A stretch of DNA of 64,000 nucleotides from Murinocardiopsis flavida (lineage in GTDB: Bacteria > Actinomycetota > Actinomycetes > Streptosporangiales > Streptosporangiaceae). The position numbers and the translations under genes were made by a program. Shown piece after piece: positions 22,714 through 31,872 of this stretch. The stretch's first letter is position 1. Each line of letters begins with the position of its first letter. The notes beneath the pieces are model-generated. The model saw only the letters and a list, made by a program, of their open reading frames with translations. It had not been told where the DNA came from and ran no database searches. The stretch lies in contig NZ_PYGA01000016.1 in the NCBI RefSeq assembly GCF_003014485.1, forward strand, positions 124,001 through 188,000, read 5' to 3'.

Positions 22714-23157
22714 CTACCCGTGCCAGGCGGTGCCCTGGGTGAAGCAGCGCACCAGATAGTCCTGCAACGACACCACCACCAGGCGGCGCCGGTCGGTGTC
22801 GTGATCCCACACGACGATGCCCGGACCGTAATCGGTGTACACGTAGGCGAACTGCGGCCCCATGTCGCTGTCACCGAAGAACACCAGGTCGTCGAACGGC
22901 GCGTACAACTCCACGTAGTCGGGCTCGGCGCGGATGGCGAGGTTGTCGTCGATGATGCGCGCCAGCGGCCACACCACCGCGTCGCCGTAGGTGTTGAACA
23001 CCCCGTCGACCTCGCTGAGCAGCGCCACCAACTCAAAAGGCAGCGGCAGGCCCAGAGCCTTCTCCGCTTCGTCGAGCATCGCCACATCGGCGCCCGGCGC
23101 CAGGTCCGCACCGGGGTAGAGGTCTGCGATCAGTTCACGCCACACACCGTGAATCAT
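22714..23157 (-). CDS. SMI1/KNR4 family protein
   Basis: A 147-residue SUKH-fold protein: LDEAEKALGLPLPFELVALLSEVDGVFN is the diagnostic N-terminal helix and turn. WPLARIIDDNLAIR, LVFFGDSDMGPQFAYV and IVVWDHDTDRRRLVVVSLQDYL complete the fold. SUKH proteins often act as immunity proteins to contact-dependent toxins, but no toxin gene is nearby, so a free-standing or housekeeping role is equally possible. GTG at 23160 and ATG at 23157 are alternative starts. Confidence 0.88.
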   Translation of the reverse strand: MIHGVWRELIADLYPGADLAPGADVAMLDEAEKALGLPLPFELVALLSEVDGVFNTYGDAVVWPLARIIDDNLAIRAEPDYVELYAPFDDLVFFGDSDMGPQFAYVYTDYGPGIVVWDHDTDRRRLVVVSLQDYLVRCFTQGTAWHG

Positions 23158-23277
23158 CACAGGTCATCGCCGACAACCGAAATCCCCCGGGCGCGTGGCG
23201 CGAACAACTCCCGCCCGCCATCCCCGCGCCCGCCCCGCACCGGCGCCGTCGTCCCAGCTCACCACCACTACCGAACC

Positions 23278-23736
23278 TCAGCGCACCGCCGTGCCCGCCG
23301 CCTCGGCGGCACCCGCGCGGGCCAAGGCGTCGGCGCGCTCGTTGCCGGGGTCCCCGGCGTGGCCGCGCACCCACACCCACTCCACCTGGTGCGCCGACGC
23401 GGCCTCCTCCAGCCGCCGCCACAGGTCCGCGTTCTTCACCGGGGTCTTGGCGCGGGTCACCCACCCGTTGCGCTTCCACCCCGCCACCCACGACGTGATG
23501 CCGTTGCGCACGTAGGTGGAGTCGGTGTGCACCCGCACGGTCTCGGCGCGCCGCAGCGCCTCCAGCGCGGCGATGGCCGCCATCAGCTCCATGCGGTTGT
23601 TGGTGGTCGCGGGCTCGCCCCCGCGCAGCTCCTTGACGTGGTCCCCGTAGCGCAGGACCGCACCCCACCCGCCGGGGCCGGGGTTGCCGCTGCACGCACC
23701 GTCGGTGTGCACGATGACGACGTGATCGTTGGCCAT
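23278..23736 (-). CDS. rnhA: Ribonuclease HI
   Basis: A 152-residue RNase H that degrades the RNA strand of RNA-DNA hybrids. Catalytic residues are visible: Asp12 in [19 protein letters not shown], Glu50 in [10 protein letters not shown], Asp72 in [12 protein letters not shown] and the final Asp in [12 protein letters not shown]. The basic protrusion [20 protein letters not shown] for substrate grip is present. Length and motifs match classical type 1 enzymes. Actinomycete genomes often carry more than one RNase H. Confidence 0.94.
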   Translation of the reverse strand: MANDHVVIVHTDGACSGNPGPGGWGAVLRYGDHVKELRGGEPATTNNRMELMAAIAALEALRRAETVRVHTDSTYVRNGITSWVAGWKRNGWVTRAKTPVKNADLWRRLEEAASAHQVEWVWVRGHAGDPGNERADALARAGAAEAAGTAVR

Positions 23737-23907
23737 GGCCGACCAATGTAGCGCCCCGCACCCCCTCATCCCGCCCCCGACCACGATTTGCCCCGAAAAC
23801 TCCCAGGTCAGCGACGTCCACGCGGGTGGGGCCGGACCGGGAAAGACTGGGCCGGAGCACTCCGCTGCACCCGGAATCCGCCGCACCCGGAAAGGGGCGA
23901 ACCCGCC

Positions 23908-24888
23908 GTGGCCCGCACCCGTACCGCCCTGGCCGCCAGCGCCGCACTCGCCGTGACGCTGGGGGTGTGCGCGGGCCCCGCCCACGCCGCCGCTGCCGCA
24001 CCTGCCGCGCCCGCCGCACCCAAGGCCACCACCAGCCTGTACGTGACGCTGGCCGGGAAGTCCACCAAGACCGCCGGGGAATCCGCGCACACCGCCGGCT
24101 GCGCCCAGGGCCGCACCGGCCGCTCCGGGGTGCGGGTGCTGTTCCTGGGCACACAGCAGGGCGCCGACCGGCTCCGCCCGCCCGGCACCAGCGCCAAGTC
24201 CACCAAACACGCCCCCGCCTCACTGGTGCCGGTGGTCGCCAAGCACTTCACCGCCGGATTCGCCAAATGCCGCACCGGGGGCGCCACCGCCACCCTCGCC
24301 CTCGGGGTCAACAACAAGCAGGACGGCGGCGCCAAGGCCGCCACCGCCGGCGCCCAATGGGCGCGCACCGTGCAGTCCGCCGCGAAGTCCGCCACCAAGA
24401 CGGTGCGCGTCACCGCCGCCATCGACGCCGAACCCCGCTGGTCCAGCCCGGCGTGGGCGCGCGCCTGGGTGAAGTCCTTCACCGACGCCACCAGCACCCC
24501 GCTCTACGCCGCGAACTCCGCCGACGGCTGCCCCTCAAGCCCGAAGGGCGCCAACACCTGCGCCAACAAGTGGACGCTCGCCGATGTGCACTACGTGTCC
24601 ACCGGCGCGGCCCGCACTGTGCACGCGCTGCCGCAGATCTACCGCACCGACGGCATCCAGGCCCGCCAGTGGGCCACCATCTCCACCTGGGGCGCCCGCA
24701 ACGGCTCAGGGCCGCTGCGCTTCGCGGGCTCCATGTCCCAGCACGGCGCGTGCGGGCAGCGCAGCGGCTGCGGCCGCACCAACAACACCCCGGCCAAAGC
24801 CTGGAAGCAGCTCTACGACGCCCTGAACTCCCGCGCCGAGACCCGCCCGGTCCGCCTGCCCACCGCCACCGACATCCGCTGGCTCTGA
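23908..24888 (+). CDS. Secreted protein of unknown function
   Basis: A 326-residue protein from a GTG start. It has a clear signal peptide ([27 protein letters not shown], cleavage after AHA) followed by an Ala/Pro-rich linker. The mature domain (about 40-325) contains [68 protein letters not shown] and several cysteines likely forming disulphides ([28 protein letters not shown]). The DAEPRW stretch resembles a glycoside-hydrolase-like active strand, but I cannot assign a family. A partial inverted copy lies just downstream. Confidence 0.75.
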   Translation: MARTRTALAASAALAVTLGVCAGPAHAAAAAPAAPAAPKATTSLYVTLAGKSTKTAGESAHTAGCAQGRTGRSGVRVLFLGTQQGADRLRPPGTSAKSTKHAPASLVPVVAKHFTAGFAKCRTGGATATLALGVNNKQDGGAKAATAGAQWARTVQSAAKSATKTVRVTAAIDAEPRWSSPAWARAWVKSFTDATSTPLYAANSADGCPSSPKGANTCANKWTLADVHYVSTGAARTVHALPQIYRTDGIQARQWATISTWGARNGSGPLRFAGSMSQHGACGQRSGCGRTNNTPAKAWKQLYDALNSRAETRPVRLPTATDIRWL

Positions 24889-24997
24889 CCCCGTCCGCCC
24901 GGTCGTCGCCGACGTGCGCCGGGCCGCCGCGCGCCGCCCTCCACGACCCGGACGAACCCCGACCGCCCACCACCGGGGTACCGAAGGGACCGAGGCC

Positions 24998-25090
24998 CGT
25001 GTGCTGGGCGCCGCTGACGCCAGCGCCGCCGTCCTGCCTGTTGTTGACCCCCAGGGCGAGGATGGCGGTGGCACCGCCGGTGCCGCGGGG
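24998..25090 (-). pseudogene. Decayed inverted fragment of the secreted protein gene
   Basis: Reading the minus strand gives TGGATAILALGVNNRQDGGA, matching [20 protein letters not shown] encoded on the plus strand at about 24290-24345. After about 35 residues the similarity fades into GC-rich non-coding sequence. No start or full domain exists, so this is a remnant of a paralogue or an inverted partial duplication. The rest of 24889-25259 holds no gene that I can support. Confidence 0.7.
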
Positions 25091-25259
25091 GACGCCGTCC
25101 GCGCCCCCCTGCGGGACCGCCCCGGTGAGGCGCGCGACGTGACGGGCAGTGAGGGGAGCGTCGCGGTTGGGTCTTGTCCATCGGGCAGGCGCGCGTCACA
25201 CTCGCTTCGGACGGCGCCCCCGCCCCCGGGCGCGCCGCAGCGAGCACGCTGGAGGCGAC

Positions 25260-25532
25260 ATGGCAGGACTGGAACTGGTGCCCAACGAGGACGCCCCCGA
25301 CACCCTGCTGGTGGTCGATCCGGGCGCCGGCAGACTCGTGGGCGAGGTCATCCCCAGCGACGTCCACCCCGGGAAATGGCGGGCCGCCGTGGCCGACCCG
25401 CGCAACGGCTACAGCTTCGTCCGCGTGAGCTCCTCCGGTGAGGAACTCGTCGACCTCCCGCAGGTCGGCACCGAGACGTTCACCAGCCCGTACGCGGCCA
25501 AGTCCGCCATCGAACGCAACCGGATCCTGTAA
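25260..25532 (+). CDS. Hypothetical protein, 90 aa
   Basis: A 90-residue protein starting MAGLELVPNEDAPDTLLVVDPGAG, preceded by GGAGG. It looks like a small beta-rich domain (GRLVGEVIPSDVHPGKWRAAVADPRNGYSFVRVSSSGEELV, then TFTSPYAAKSAIERNRIL). No membrane segment or signal. The family is not recognised. The 25533-25819 spacer holds nothing I can assign. Confidence 0.65.
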   Translation: MAGLELVPNEDAPDTLLVVDPGAGRLVGEVIPSDVHPGKWRAAVADPRNGYSFVRVSSSGEELVDLPQVGTETFTSPYAAKSAIERNRIL

Positions 25533-25819
25533 CGGCCCGCCCCCTTCGCCCGCCTGATGTAACGCGTGCGAGGGCGTTCTTGACGGCCCTGGTGTCCTGG
25601 GGATCTGCGCCTCGCACGGGCCTGTCCGCCCTGTGCGCAGGTTCGCCCAGGGGATCTGCGCCGCGTCCACACCGCGCGCGGGGCTGCGGACCCCGCGCGG
25701 TCGGGCCGGGCACGTCCGACGCCCAGAGAACACGCGCCCCCACTGCGGGTTGGTGCGGATGTGGGGGTGGGGGCGGGCCGCGAACCCGGCCTTCAGCGCC
25801 CCCGTTGCCGCCGGTGCCG

Positions 25820-26833
25820 CTATCCCGGCCCCGGGGCACTTGCCGGGCCGTCTGCGGCGGGGTCGCGCGCGAACACCTCGGTGAGCAGCCGGACGAGCAG
25901 CCCAGCGTCGGCGTCGAAGGCGACGTGCGCGTTGGGGGTGCCCCGGCTGTCGGGCCGGGTGTCCACCACGGTGCGCCCGACCGTCAGCGGACCGGCCGTG
26001 TCGACGGCGACCGGGAGGTGGCGGGTGGTGACGACGTCGGGCTCCACGAGGTAGGCGGTGCACACCACGTCGTGGACCGGCGCGGCACCCCCGCAGGGCG
26101 CGGCCGCGCCGTAGGCGTCGATGCGGCGCCCGATGAACCGCGCGGCCGCGGTACCGGCCGGGGTCCCCAGGTCCGCCAACCGCGCGCACGCGGCGCGCGT
26201 GACCAGCGCCCGGTGCGTCGCGTCGAGCGGCACGAGGGTGAGGCGGCGAAACCCGGCCGTCAAGACCACATGCGCGGCCTCGGGATCGGCCCATACGTTG
26301 AACTCCGCCGAGGCGGTCACGTTCGCCTCGGCGTGCCCGCCGCCCATGACGACCACCTCGTCGACGGCCTCGGTCAGGGACGGGTCGATCGCTAGCACCG
26401 TGGCGATGTTGCTCAGCGGACCCACCGGCACCAGGGTCAGCGGCTGGGTCGTGGCCCGCAGTGTCTCCACGAGGAATTCCACGGCCCCGCCCGCGCGGGA
26501 CGTGCTGCGCGCGGGCGGGATCGGCAGGGTGCTGCCGTGCGGATCATCGTCGGAGTCGCGCTCGAAATGCCGGGCCGACGGAAACCCCGCACGGACGATC
26601 GGCCGCGGCAGGCCCGCGAACACCGGCACCTCGGACCGCCCGATCCAGTCCAGGACGCGCAGGGTGTTGTCCATGGTGTTCTCCAGCGGCACGTTGCCGT
26701 TGACCGTGGTGACCGCGAGAAGGTCGATCCCGGGGTGCAACGCGGCGAACATGATGGCGACGGCGTCATCGGTCCCGGTGTCCACATCGAGGATGACCTT
26801 GCGCCCCACCGACACCACCCCATCGACCCGCAC
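25820..26833 (-). CDS. Nucleoside hydrolase
   Basis: A 337-residue IunH/RihABC family enzyme that splits ribonucleosides into ribose and base for purine and pyrimidine salvage. The calcium-binding motif DVDTGTDDAVAI is near the N-terminus. TVNGNVPLENTMDNTLRVLDW, VPVFAGLPRPIV, LVPVGPLSNIA, VVVMGGGHAEANVTASAEFNVWADPEAAHVV and HDVVCTAYLVEPDVV are all in canonical order; the VMGG and FNxxxDPEA active-site loops are intact. Several GTG codons could be the start (26833, 26818 or 26809). Substrate type (inosine, uridine) is not predictable. Confidence 0.92.
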   Translation of the reverse strand: MRVDGVVSVGRKVILDVDTGTDDAVAIMFAALHPGIDLLAVTTVNGNVPLENTMDNTLRVLDWIGRSEVPVFAGLPRPIVRAGFPSARHFERDSDDDPHGSTLPIPPARSTSRAGGAVEFLVETLRATTQPLTLVPVGPLSNIATVLAIDPSLTEAVDEVVVMGGGHAEANVTASAEFNVWADPEAAHVVLTAGFRRLTLVPLDATHRALVTRAACARLADLGTPAGTAAARFIGRRIDAYGAAAPCGGAAPVHDVVCTAYLVEPDVVTTRHLPVAVDTAGPLTVGRTVVDTRPDSRGTPNAHVAFDADAGLLVRLLTEVFARDPAADGPASAPGPG

Positions 26834-27046
26834 GGCACCGATCGGCCCCGACCAACCGCGACCCTAGCCCGTGCCGCACCCGGGGTCGACCGCGGCCCGA
26901 CATCATCCGCCGAACGGGGGTCGCACAAGGGGCGGGTGGACCCTGCCGCGCGGCGGCCACCCGCAGCCGGCCCCGCCCCGCAGTGGCCCGGACCCGCCCC
27001 CATCAGCCCCGGGCCCCCGCTCGGGAGCCCGCTCCCGCCCGGCCCC

Positions 27047-27793
27047 TCACCCCCGCCCGATGTAGGGCATCGCCGTCGCCATCAACGTCATGAACTGCAC
27101 GTTCGCGCCCAACGGCAGCGACGCCATGTGGCGCACCGCCTCGCCCGCGTGCGCCACGTCGAACGACGGCTCACCCCCCGCACCCGCGCCCGGCCCCGCG
27201 GTCAACCCCTCCGTCAACCCCGTCGCGGCGTTGCCGATGTCGATCTGCCCGCACGCGATCCCGAACGGCCGCCCGTCCAACGACAGCGACTTCGTCAACC
27301 CCGTCACCGCATGCTTGGTCGCCGTGTACGCGATCGACCCCGGACGCGGCGCATGCGCCGCCACCGACCCGTTGTTGATGATCCGCCCGCCCCGCGGATC
27401 CTGCGCCCGCATCACCGCGAACGCCTCCCGCGCGCAGTAGAACGCCCCCGTCAGATTCACCCCCACCGCCTCCTCCCACACCGCGTCGGACACCTCGTCC
27501 ACCACCGCCGCGCCCGGCATCACCCCGGCGTTGTTGAACAGCACATCCACCCGCCCCCGCCACTCAACCGCCGCAGCGAACAACGACCGCACCGCCCCCG
27601 CATCAGCCACATCCGTGGGCACCGCCACCGCCGCACCCCCCGCGGCCTCCACCGCCCCCACACACTCCGCCAACGGGCCCCCGCGCCGCCCCGCGGCAAC
27701 CACCGCGAACCCCCCGGCGCCCAACGCCACCGCCGCCGCCCGGCCGATCCCGCTCCCGGCCCCCGTCACCACCGCGACACCCCGAACACCCAC
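27047..27793 (-). CDS. SDR family oxidoreductase
   Basis: A 248-residue short-chain dehydrogenase. TGAGSGIG binds the nucleotide, followed by the basic residues GRRGG, which favour NADP(H). DVLFNNAG, the catalytic serine in [15 protein letters not shown], and YTATKHA with Tyr and Lys complete the active site. Start chosen at the GTG at 27793, directly before [11 protein letters not shown]. The loop after the active site is Gly-rich ([18 protein letters not shown]). The substrate is unknown. Confidence 0.9.
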   Translation of the reverse strand: MGVRGVAVVTGAGSGIGRAAAVALGAGGFAVVAAGRRGGPLAECVGAVEAAGGAAVAVPTDVADAGAVRSLFAAAVEWRGRVDVLFNNAGVMPGAAVVDEVSDAVWEEAVGVNLTGAFYCAREAFAVMRAQDPRGGRIINNGSVAAHAPRPGSIAYTATKHAVTGLTKSLSLDGRPFGIACGQIDIGNAATGLTEGLTAGPGAGAGGEPSFDVAHAGEAVRHMASLPLGANVQFMTLMATAMPYIGRG

Positions 27794-27973
27794 GACCGCA
27801 CCCCCGCCACACCGCCCGGCACCGACCCCCACACCCTAGAACCCGCCGCCCCACATCCCCGGGGACACCGCCCCTCACCAGGCGGTGGACGTAGCACCAC
27901 TGCGACCACGCCCACCCGCAACGCACAATGGAACAACAGCACACCGCGAACAGCACACGGAGAGAGCCCACCG

Positions 27974-29248
27974 ATGCCCCAAATCCACTACTACCGGGCC
28001 AGCCGCACCCGCCTGCTCGCCTTCTCCCTGCTGTTCACCGTGCTCTCCGTCACCGGAACCGTCCTCCTCGCCCTCACCCTCCTCGCCGGCTTCCTCTCCG
28101 CCATCTGGCTCGGCCTGCCCCTCCTCGTCCTCGTCGCCACCCTCATCCGCCGCTACACCGGCGCCGTCCGCCGCATCCTCGGCGAATTCCTCCCCGACGG
28201 CCCCATCCCCTCCCCCTACCGGCCCACCAACAACACCACCCTGCGCCGCCGCATCAGCAGCACCCTCACCGACCCCGCCTACTGGCGCGACCTCGCCTGG
28301 CTCGCCCTCAACGCCACCGTCGGCCTCGTCATCGCCGCCGTCCCCGCCGCCCTCTTCGCCGCCGCCCTCGACAGCGTCGCCGGCCTCTACTACCACCAGT
28401 TCCTCACCGACCCCTGGATCGTCGCGGTCCACATCACCTCACCCCTCGCCGCGATCCTCCTGCTCCCCCAAGCCGCCGTCCTGTTCTTCCTCTTCTGGCT
28501 CCTCGCCCCGCCCTGCCTCACCGCCTACGCCCGCCTCTCCCGCCTCCTCCTCGCCCCCACCGAGACCATGCGCCTGTCCGCCCGCGTCACCCACCTCGCC
28601 ACCTCACGCGCCGAAACCATCGACGCCCAAGCCTCCGAAGTCCGCCGCATCGAACGCGACCTCCACGACGGCGCCCAAGCCCGCCTCGTCTCCCTCGGCA
28701 TGAGCCTGGGCATGGCCGAGGACATGCTCGAACGCGACCCCCAGACCGCCCAACGGCTCCTCACCGAAGCCCGCGAATCCACCCGCGTCGCCCTCACCGA
28801 ACTCCGCGACCTCGTCCGCGGCATCCACCCGCCCGTCCTGGTCGAACGCGGCCTCGACGGCGCCGTCCGCGCGTTCGCCGTCGCCCAACCCATGCCCATC
28901 ACCGTCGACATCGACCTCCCCGGCCGCCCCGCCGACCCCGTCGAATCCGCCGCCTACTTCGCCATCGCCGAAATCCTCGCCAACACCCTCAAACACGCCA
29001 ACGCCGACCGCGCATGGGTCCGCATCAACCACGGCCGCGGCCGCATGGTCATGGTCGTCGGCGACAACGGCACCGGAGGCGCCACCGCCGCCCCCGGCAC
29101 CGGACTCGACGGCATCCGTCGCCGCCTGTCCGCCTTTGATGGGACGATGAGCCTCGTCAGCCCGAAGGGCGGGCCGACCATCGTGACCATGGAGTTGCCG
29201 TGCGTGTTGTCATCGCCGAAGACCTCGCCCTCCTCCGCGACGGATTGA
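27974..29248 (+). CDS. Sensor histidine kinase (NarL/DesK type, putative sensor domain)
   Basis: A 424-residue kinase. Residues 1-190 contain four membrane helices (about 14-36, 40-58, 108-132, 148-180) in the pattern of the actinomycete 'putative sensor' domain. The dimerisation helix has the phospho-acceptor His231 in RRIERDLHDGAQARLVSLGM (HisKA_3). The ATPase has ILANTLKHA, VVGDNGTGG and GTGLDGIRRRL. The 3' end overlaps the response regulator gene by 49 bases, so its final residues are encoded in a second frame. Confidence 0.92.
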   Translation: MPQIHYYRASRTRLLAFSLLFTVLSVTGTVLLALTLLAGFLSAIWLGLPLLVLVATLIRRYTGAVRRILGEFLPDGPIPSPYRPTNNTTLRRRISSTLTDPAYWRDLAWLALNATVGLVIAAVPAALFAAALDSVAGLYYHQFLTDPWIVAVHITSPLAAILLLPQAAVLFFLFWLLAPPCLTAYARLSRLLLAPTETMRLSARVTHLATSRAETIDAQASEVRRIERDLHDGAQARLVSLGMSLGMAEDMLERDPQTAQRLLTEARESTRVALTELRDLVRGIHPPVLVERGLDGAVRAFAVAQPMPITVDIDLPGRPADPVESAAYFAIAEILANTLKHANADRAWVRINHGRGRMVMVVGDNGTGGATAAPGTGLDGIRRRLSAFDGTMSLVSPKGGPTIVTMELPCVLSSPKTSPSSATD

Positions 29249-29856
29249 TCCGCCTGCTGGAAGCCAACGACTTCGAAGTCGCCGCCGCCGTCGAAGACGG
29301 CCCCTCACTCCTCACCGCACTCCTCGACCACCGGCCCGACGTCGCCGTGGTCGACGTACGCCTGCCCCCCACCTTCACCGACGAAGGACTCCAGGCCGCC
29401 ATCGAAGCCCGCAAAAAAGTCCCCGGCCTGCCCGTCCTCGTCCTCAGCCAGCACGTCGAACAGCTCTACGCCCGCGAACTCCTCTCCGCAGGCGGATCCG
29501 GCGTCGGCTACCTCCTCAAAGACCGCGTCTTCGACGTCGGCCAATTCGTCGACTCCGTCCGCCGCGTCGCCGCCGGCGGCACCGCCATGGACCCCGAGGT
29601 CATCTCCCAGCTCCTCGCCATCCAAGACAGCGCCGGCCCCCTCGCCAACATCACCGCCCGCGAACGCGAAGTCCTCGGCGAAATGGCCGAAGGCCGCTCC
29701 AACTCCTCCATCGCCGCCCGGCTCTTCGTCACCGAAAAAGCCGTCAGCAAACACATCAACTCCATCTTCACCAAACTCGACCTGCCGCCCTCCCCCGACG
29801 ACAGCCGCCGCGTCCTCGCCGTCCTCGCCTACCTCTCCGCCGAACAGCACCGCTGA
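29200..29856 (+). CDS. LuxR/NarL response regulator
   Basis: A 218-residue partner of the preceding kinase. The receiver domain has EDLALLRDG, phospho-acceptor Asp52 in VAVVDVRLPP, and the LLKDR lysine. The C-terminal LuxR helix-turn-helix is LTAREREVL-like: ITAREREVLGEMAEGRSNSSIAARLFVTEKAVSKHINSIFTKL. The GTG start at 29200 lies inside the kinase gene; this ties translation of the two. Target genes are unknown. Confidence 0.94.
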   Translation: MRVVIAEDLALLRDGLIRLLEANDFEVAAAVEDGPSLLTALLDHRPDVAVVDVRLPPTFTDEGLQAAIEARKKVPGLPVLVLSQHVEQLYARELLSAGGSGVGYLLKDRVFDVGQFVDSVRRVAAGGTAMDPEVISQLLAIQDSAGPLANITAREREVLGEMAEGRSNSSIAARLFVTEKAVSKHINSIFTKLDLPPSPDDSRRVLAVLAYLSAEQHR

Positions 29857-29866
29857 ACGCGGCCCC

Positions 29867-31726
29867 TCACCGCGGCGGCCCCGCCGCCCCCCGATACATC
29901 GCGTCGATCTCCTCGGCGAACGCCCGCTCCACCTCCGCCCGGCGCAACCCCCCCGACGCCGACACCAACCCGCTATGCACCCCGAACTCCTCCGGCAGCA
30001 CATGGAACACCCGGATCGCGGCCTCCGCATCCACCTTGGCGTTCGCCGCCCGCACCGCCGCAGCCACCTCACCGTGCAACGCCGGCTCCGCCGCGACCTC
30101 CTCCAACGGCATCGACAACGGCCGCCCGTTCACCAACCGCCAATACTCCACCTGGTCGCGGCCCAACATCACCAACGCCCCCGCACACGGCCGCCCCCGC
30201 ACCATCACCAGCGCCTGCGCGATCAACGGATGCGCCACCAGCGCCGCCTCCAACACCGCCACCGGATCCACCGCAGCAGCGGCAGCGGCCGGAACGGCAG
30301 GCACCCCGCCGGTCGCCGGACCCCGCCCCGGCCCAGGCCCCCCGCCCGCAGCCGCCCCCACCGTCAAAAACCCCGCGTCGTCCAGGCTCCCCACGACCCC
30401 CGTCGCCAACCAGCCCTGCCGAAACGCCCGCTCACTCGCCTCCGGCGCCCGAAAATACCCCGAGAACACCGACGCGCCCCGCACATGCACCTCACCCTGG
30501 CGCGACAACCGCACCTCCATCCCCGGCGCCGGCCGCCCCACCGTGCCCACCCGCCGGTTCGCCCCCACGTTGAACGTGACCGCGCCCCCCGCCCGCACCA
30601 CACCGAACGCCTGCACCACCGGCACACCCGCACCCCCGTAGAAATGCGTCAACCGCGGCGCCAACTCACCCCCCGCACACACCGCGAACGCCACACGCCC
30701 GCCCAGCTCCTCCCGCACCCGCACGAACGCCCACTCGTACATCCGCCGCGAGAACCGCCGCCACGCACCCCCGCGCCCATCACGGTCGAACTCCACCGCA
30801 TGCCGCACCGCATTCGTGAACGTGTGCAGCACATCGGAGCCCTCCTCCCGCGCCTGCGCCAACTCCGCCGCATACACCGCCTCCAACAACCCCGGCGTAC
30901 ACACCAGCACCCGCGGACCGAACGACCGCACCTCCGCCAACCGCGACCGCACACCCCTCGACGCCAACCCCACCCGCACCCGCGCCACCACACACGCCAA
31001 CAGCACCGAATGCCCGAACGTCCCCGCCAACGGCAACCCCAACAGCGCGTCCGGCTCCGCCACCCCCTCCACCATCGGCCCCACCGCACGCACCGCCGAC
31101 TCCGCCGCCGCCAGCAGACTCCCATGCGTGAACACCGCGCCCAGCTCCCCACCCGCCGTCGTCACCGGGTACACGATCGCCGCAGGATCACTCCGCGACG
31201 TCTCCTCACGCCGCAACAACACCGCCGACGGATCCATATACGCACCCGTCCGCACCACCTGCTCCAACTCCCCCGGGCCCCGCTCACCCAGCACCGGACT
31301 GCGCCCCAACTCCGGCAACTCACGCCCCGCCACCGCCACCACACCCGCATGGCGACGCGACTCCACAATCACCCGCGCCGGACGGCAATCCAACAGGATC
31401 CGATGCAACCGGGCCCCCGAACACCCCGAATGCACCGGAACCAGCACACCCCGCACCGCCCACACCGCGAACGCCACCACCGGCCACTCATACCGGGTCG
31501 AACACACCAGCACCACACGGTCGCCCGGCGCGATCCCCGCCGCGATGAACCCCTTCGCCAACGCCGTCACATCACGCAGAAACCGCGACCACGACACATC
31601 GACCCACCCCGCGCCGTCCTCGCCGTCCTCCCACCGCGCGAACGCCGCCGCACCCGACGCCGCCTGAGCATTGACATACGGCAGATCGCCCAGACCCAGA
31701 ACCCCGGACGCATCAGGCTGCGGCAT
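29867..31726 (-). CDS. AMP-binding-fold protein with lost catalytic motifs
   Basis: A 619-residue homologue of long-chain acyl-CoA synthetases. The N-terminal fold is clear (SWSRFLRDVTALAKGFIAAGIAPGDRVVLVCSTRYEWPVVAFAVWAVRGVLVPVH), as is FSRRMYEWAFVRVREELGGRVAFAVCAGGELAP. The ATP loop TSGTTGxPKG is replaced by PVTTAGGELG, YGxTE by FGVVRA, and RTGD by ATGV. The GRKKD hinge is replaced by a Gly/Pro-rich linker and the catalytic C-terminal Lys by SGGLRR. It is probably a pseudoenzyme, with a binding or regulatory role. GAGGAG supports the ATG at 31726. Confidence 0.85.
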   Translation of the reverse strand: MPQPDASGVLGLGDLPYVNAQAASGAAAFARWEDGEDGAGWVDVSWSRFLRDVTALAKGFIAAGIAPGDRVVLVCSTRYEWPVVAFAVWAVRGVLVPVHSGCSGARLHRILLDCRPARVIVESRRHAGVVAVAGRELPELGRSPVLGERGPGELEQVVRTGAYMDPSAVLLRREETSRSDPAAIVYPVTTAGGELGAVFTHGSLLAAAESAVRAVGPMVEGVAEPDALLGLPLAGTFGHSVLLACVVARVRVGLASRGVRSRLAEVRSFGPRVLVCTPGLLEAVYAAELAQAREEGSDVLHTFTNAVRHAVEFDRDGRGGAWRRFSRRMYEWAFVRVREELGGRVAFAVCAGGELAPRLTHFYGGAGVPVVQAFGVVRAGGAVTFNVGANRRVGTVGRPAPGMEVRLSRQGEVHVRGASVFSGYFRAPEASERAFRQGWLATGVVGSLDDAGFLTVGAAAGGGPGPGRGPATGGVPAVPAAAAAAVDPVAVLEAALVAHPLIAQALVMVRGRPCAGALVMLGRDQVEYWRLVNGRPLSMPLEEVAAEPALHGEVAAAVRAANAKVDAEAAIRVFHVLPEEFGVHSGLVSASGGLRRAEVERAFAEEIDAMYRGAAGPPR

Positions 31727-31872
31727 CGAGCCCACTCCTCAACAACAGCGAGGGGACGGCCGAGGCGCCCCCCAGCTACCCCGACCGCCCCGCCGACAAG
31801 CAGATCACCCGATTCTGCCCTACCGCACACCCAATCCCGCACCCGGGCGAACCCCGCCCACCAGCCCGCCGA

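Noticed and set aside
22714-23157. SMI1/KNR4 gene as immunity gene of a toxin system
   Set aside because: No polymorphic toxin, secretion or nuclease gene lies beside it; neighbours are an LLM enzyme and RNase HI.
24813-26294. Long open frame on the minus strand across 24.8-26.3 kb
   Set aside because: Its translation is Arg/Gly/Pro-rich without domains, spans several better supported genes and intergenic DNA, and results from high GC content. Only the 24998-25090 fragment is real homology.
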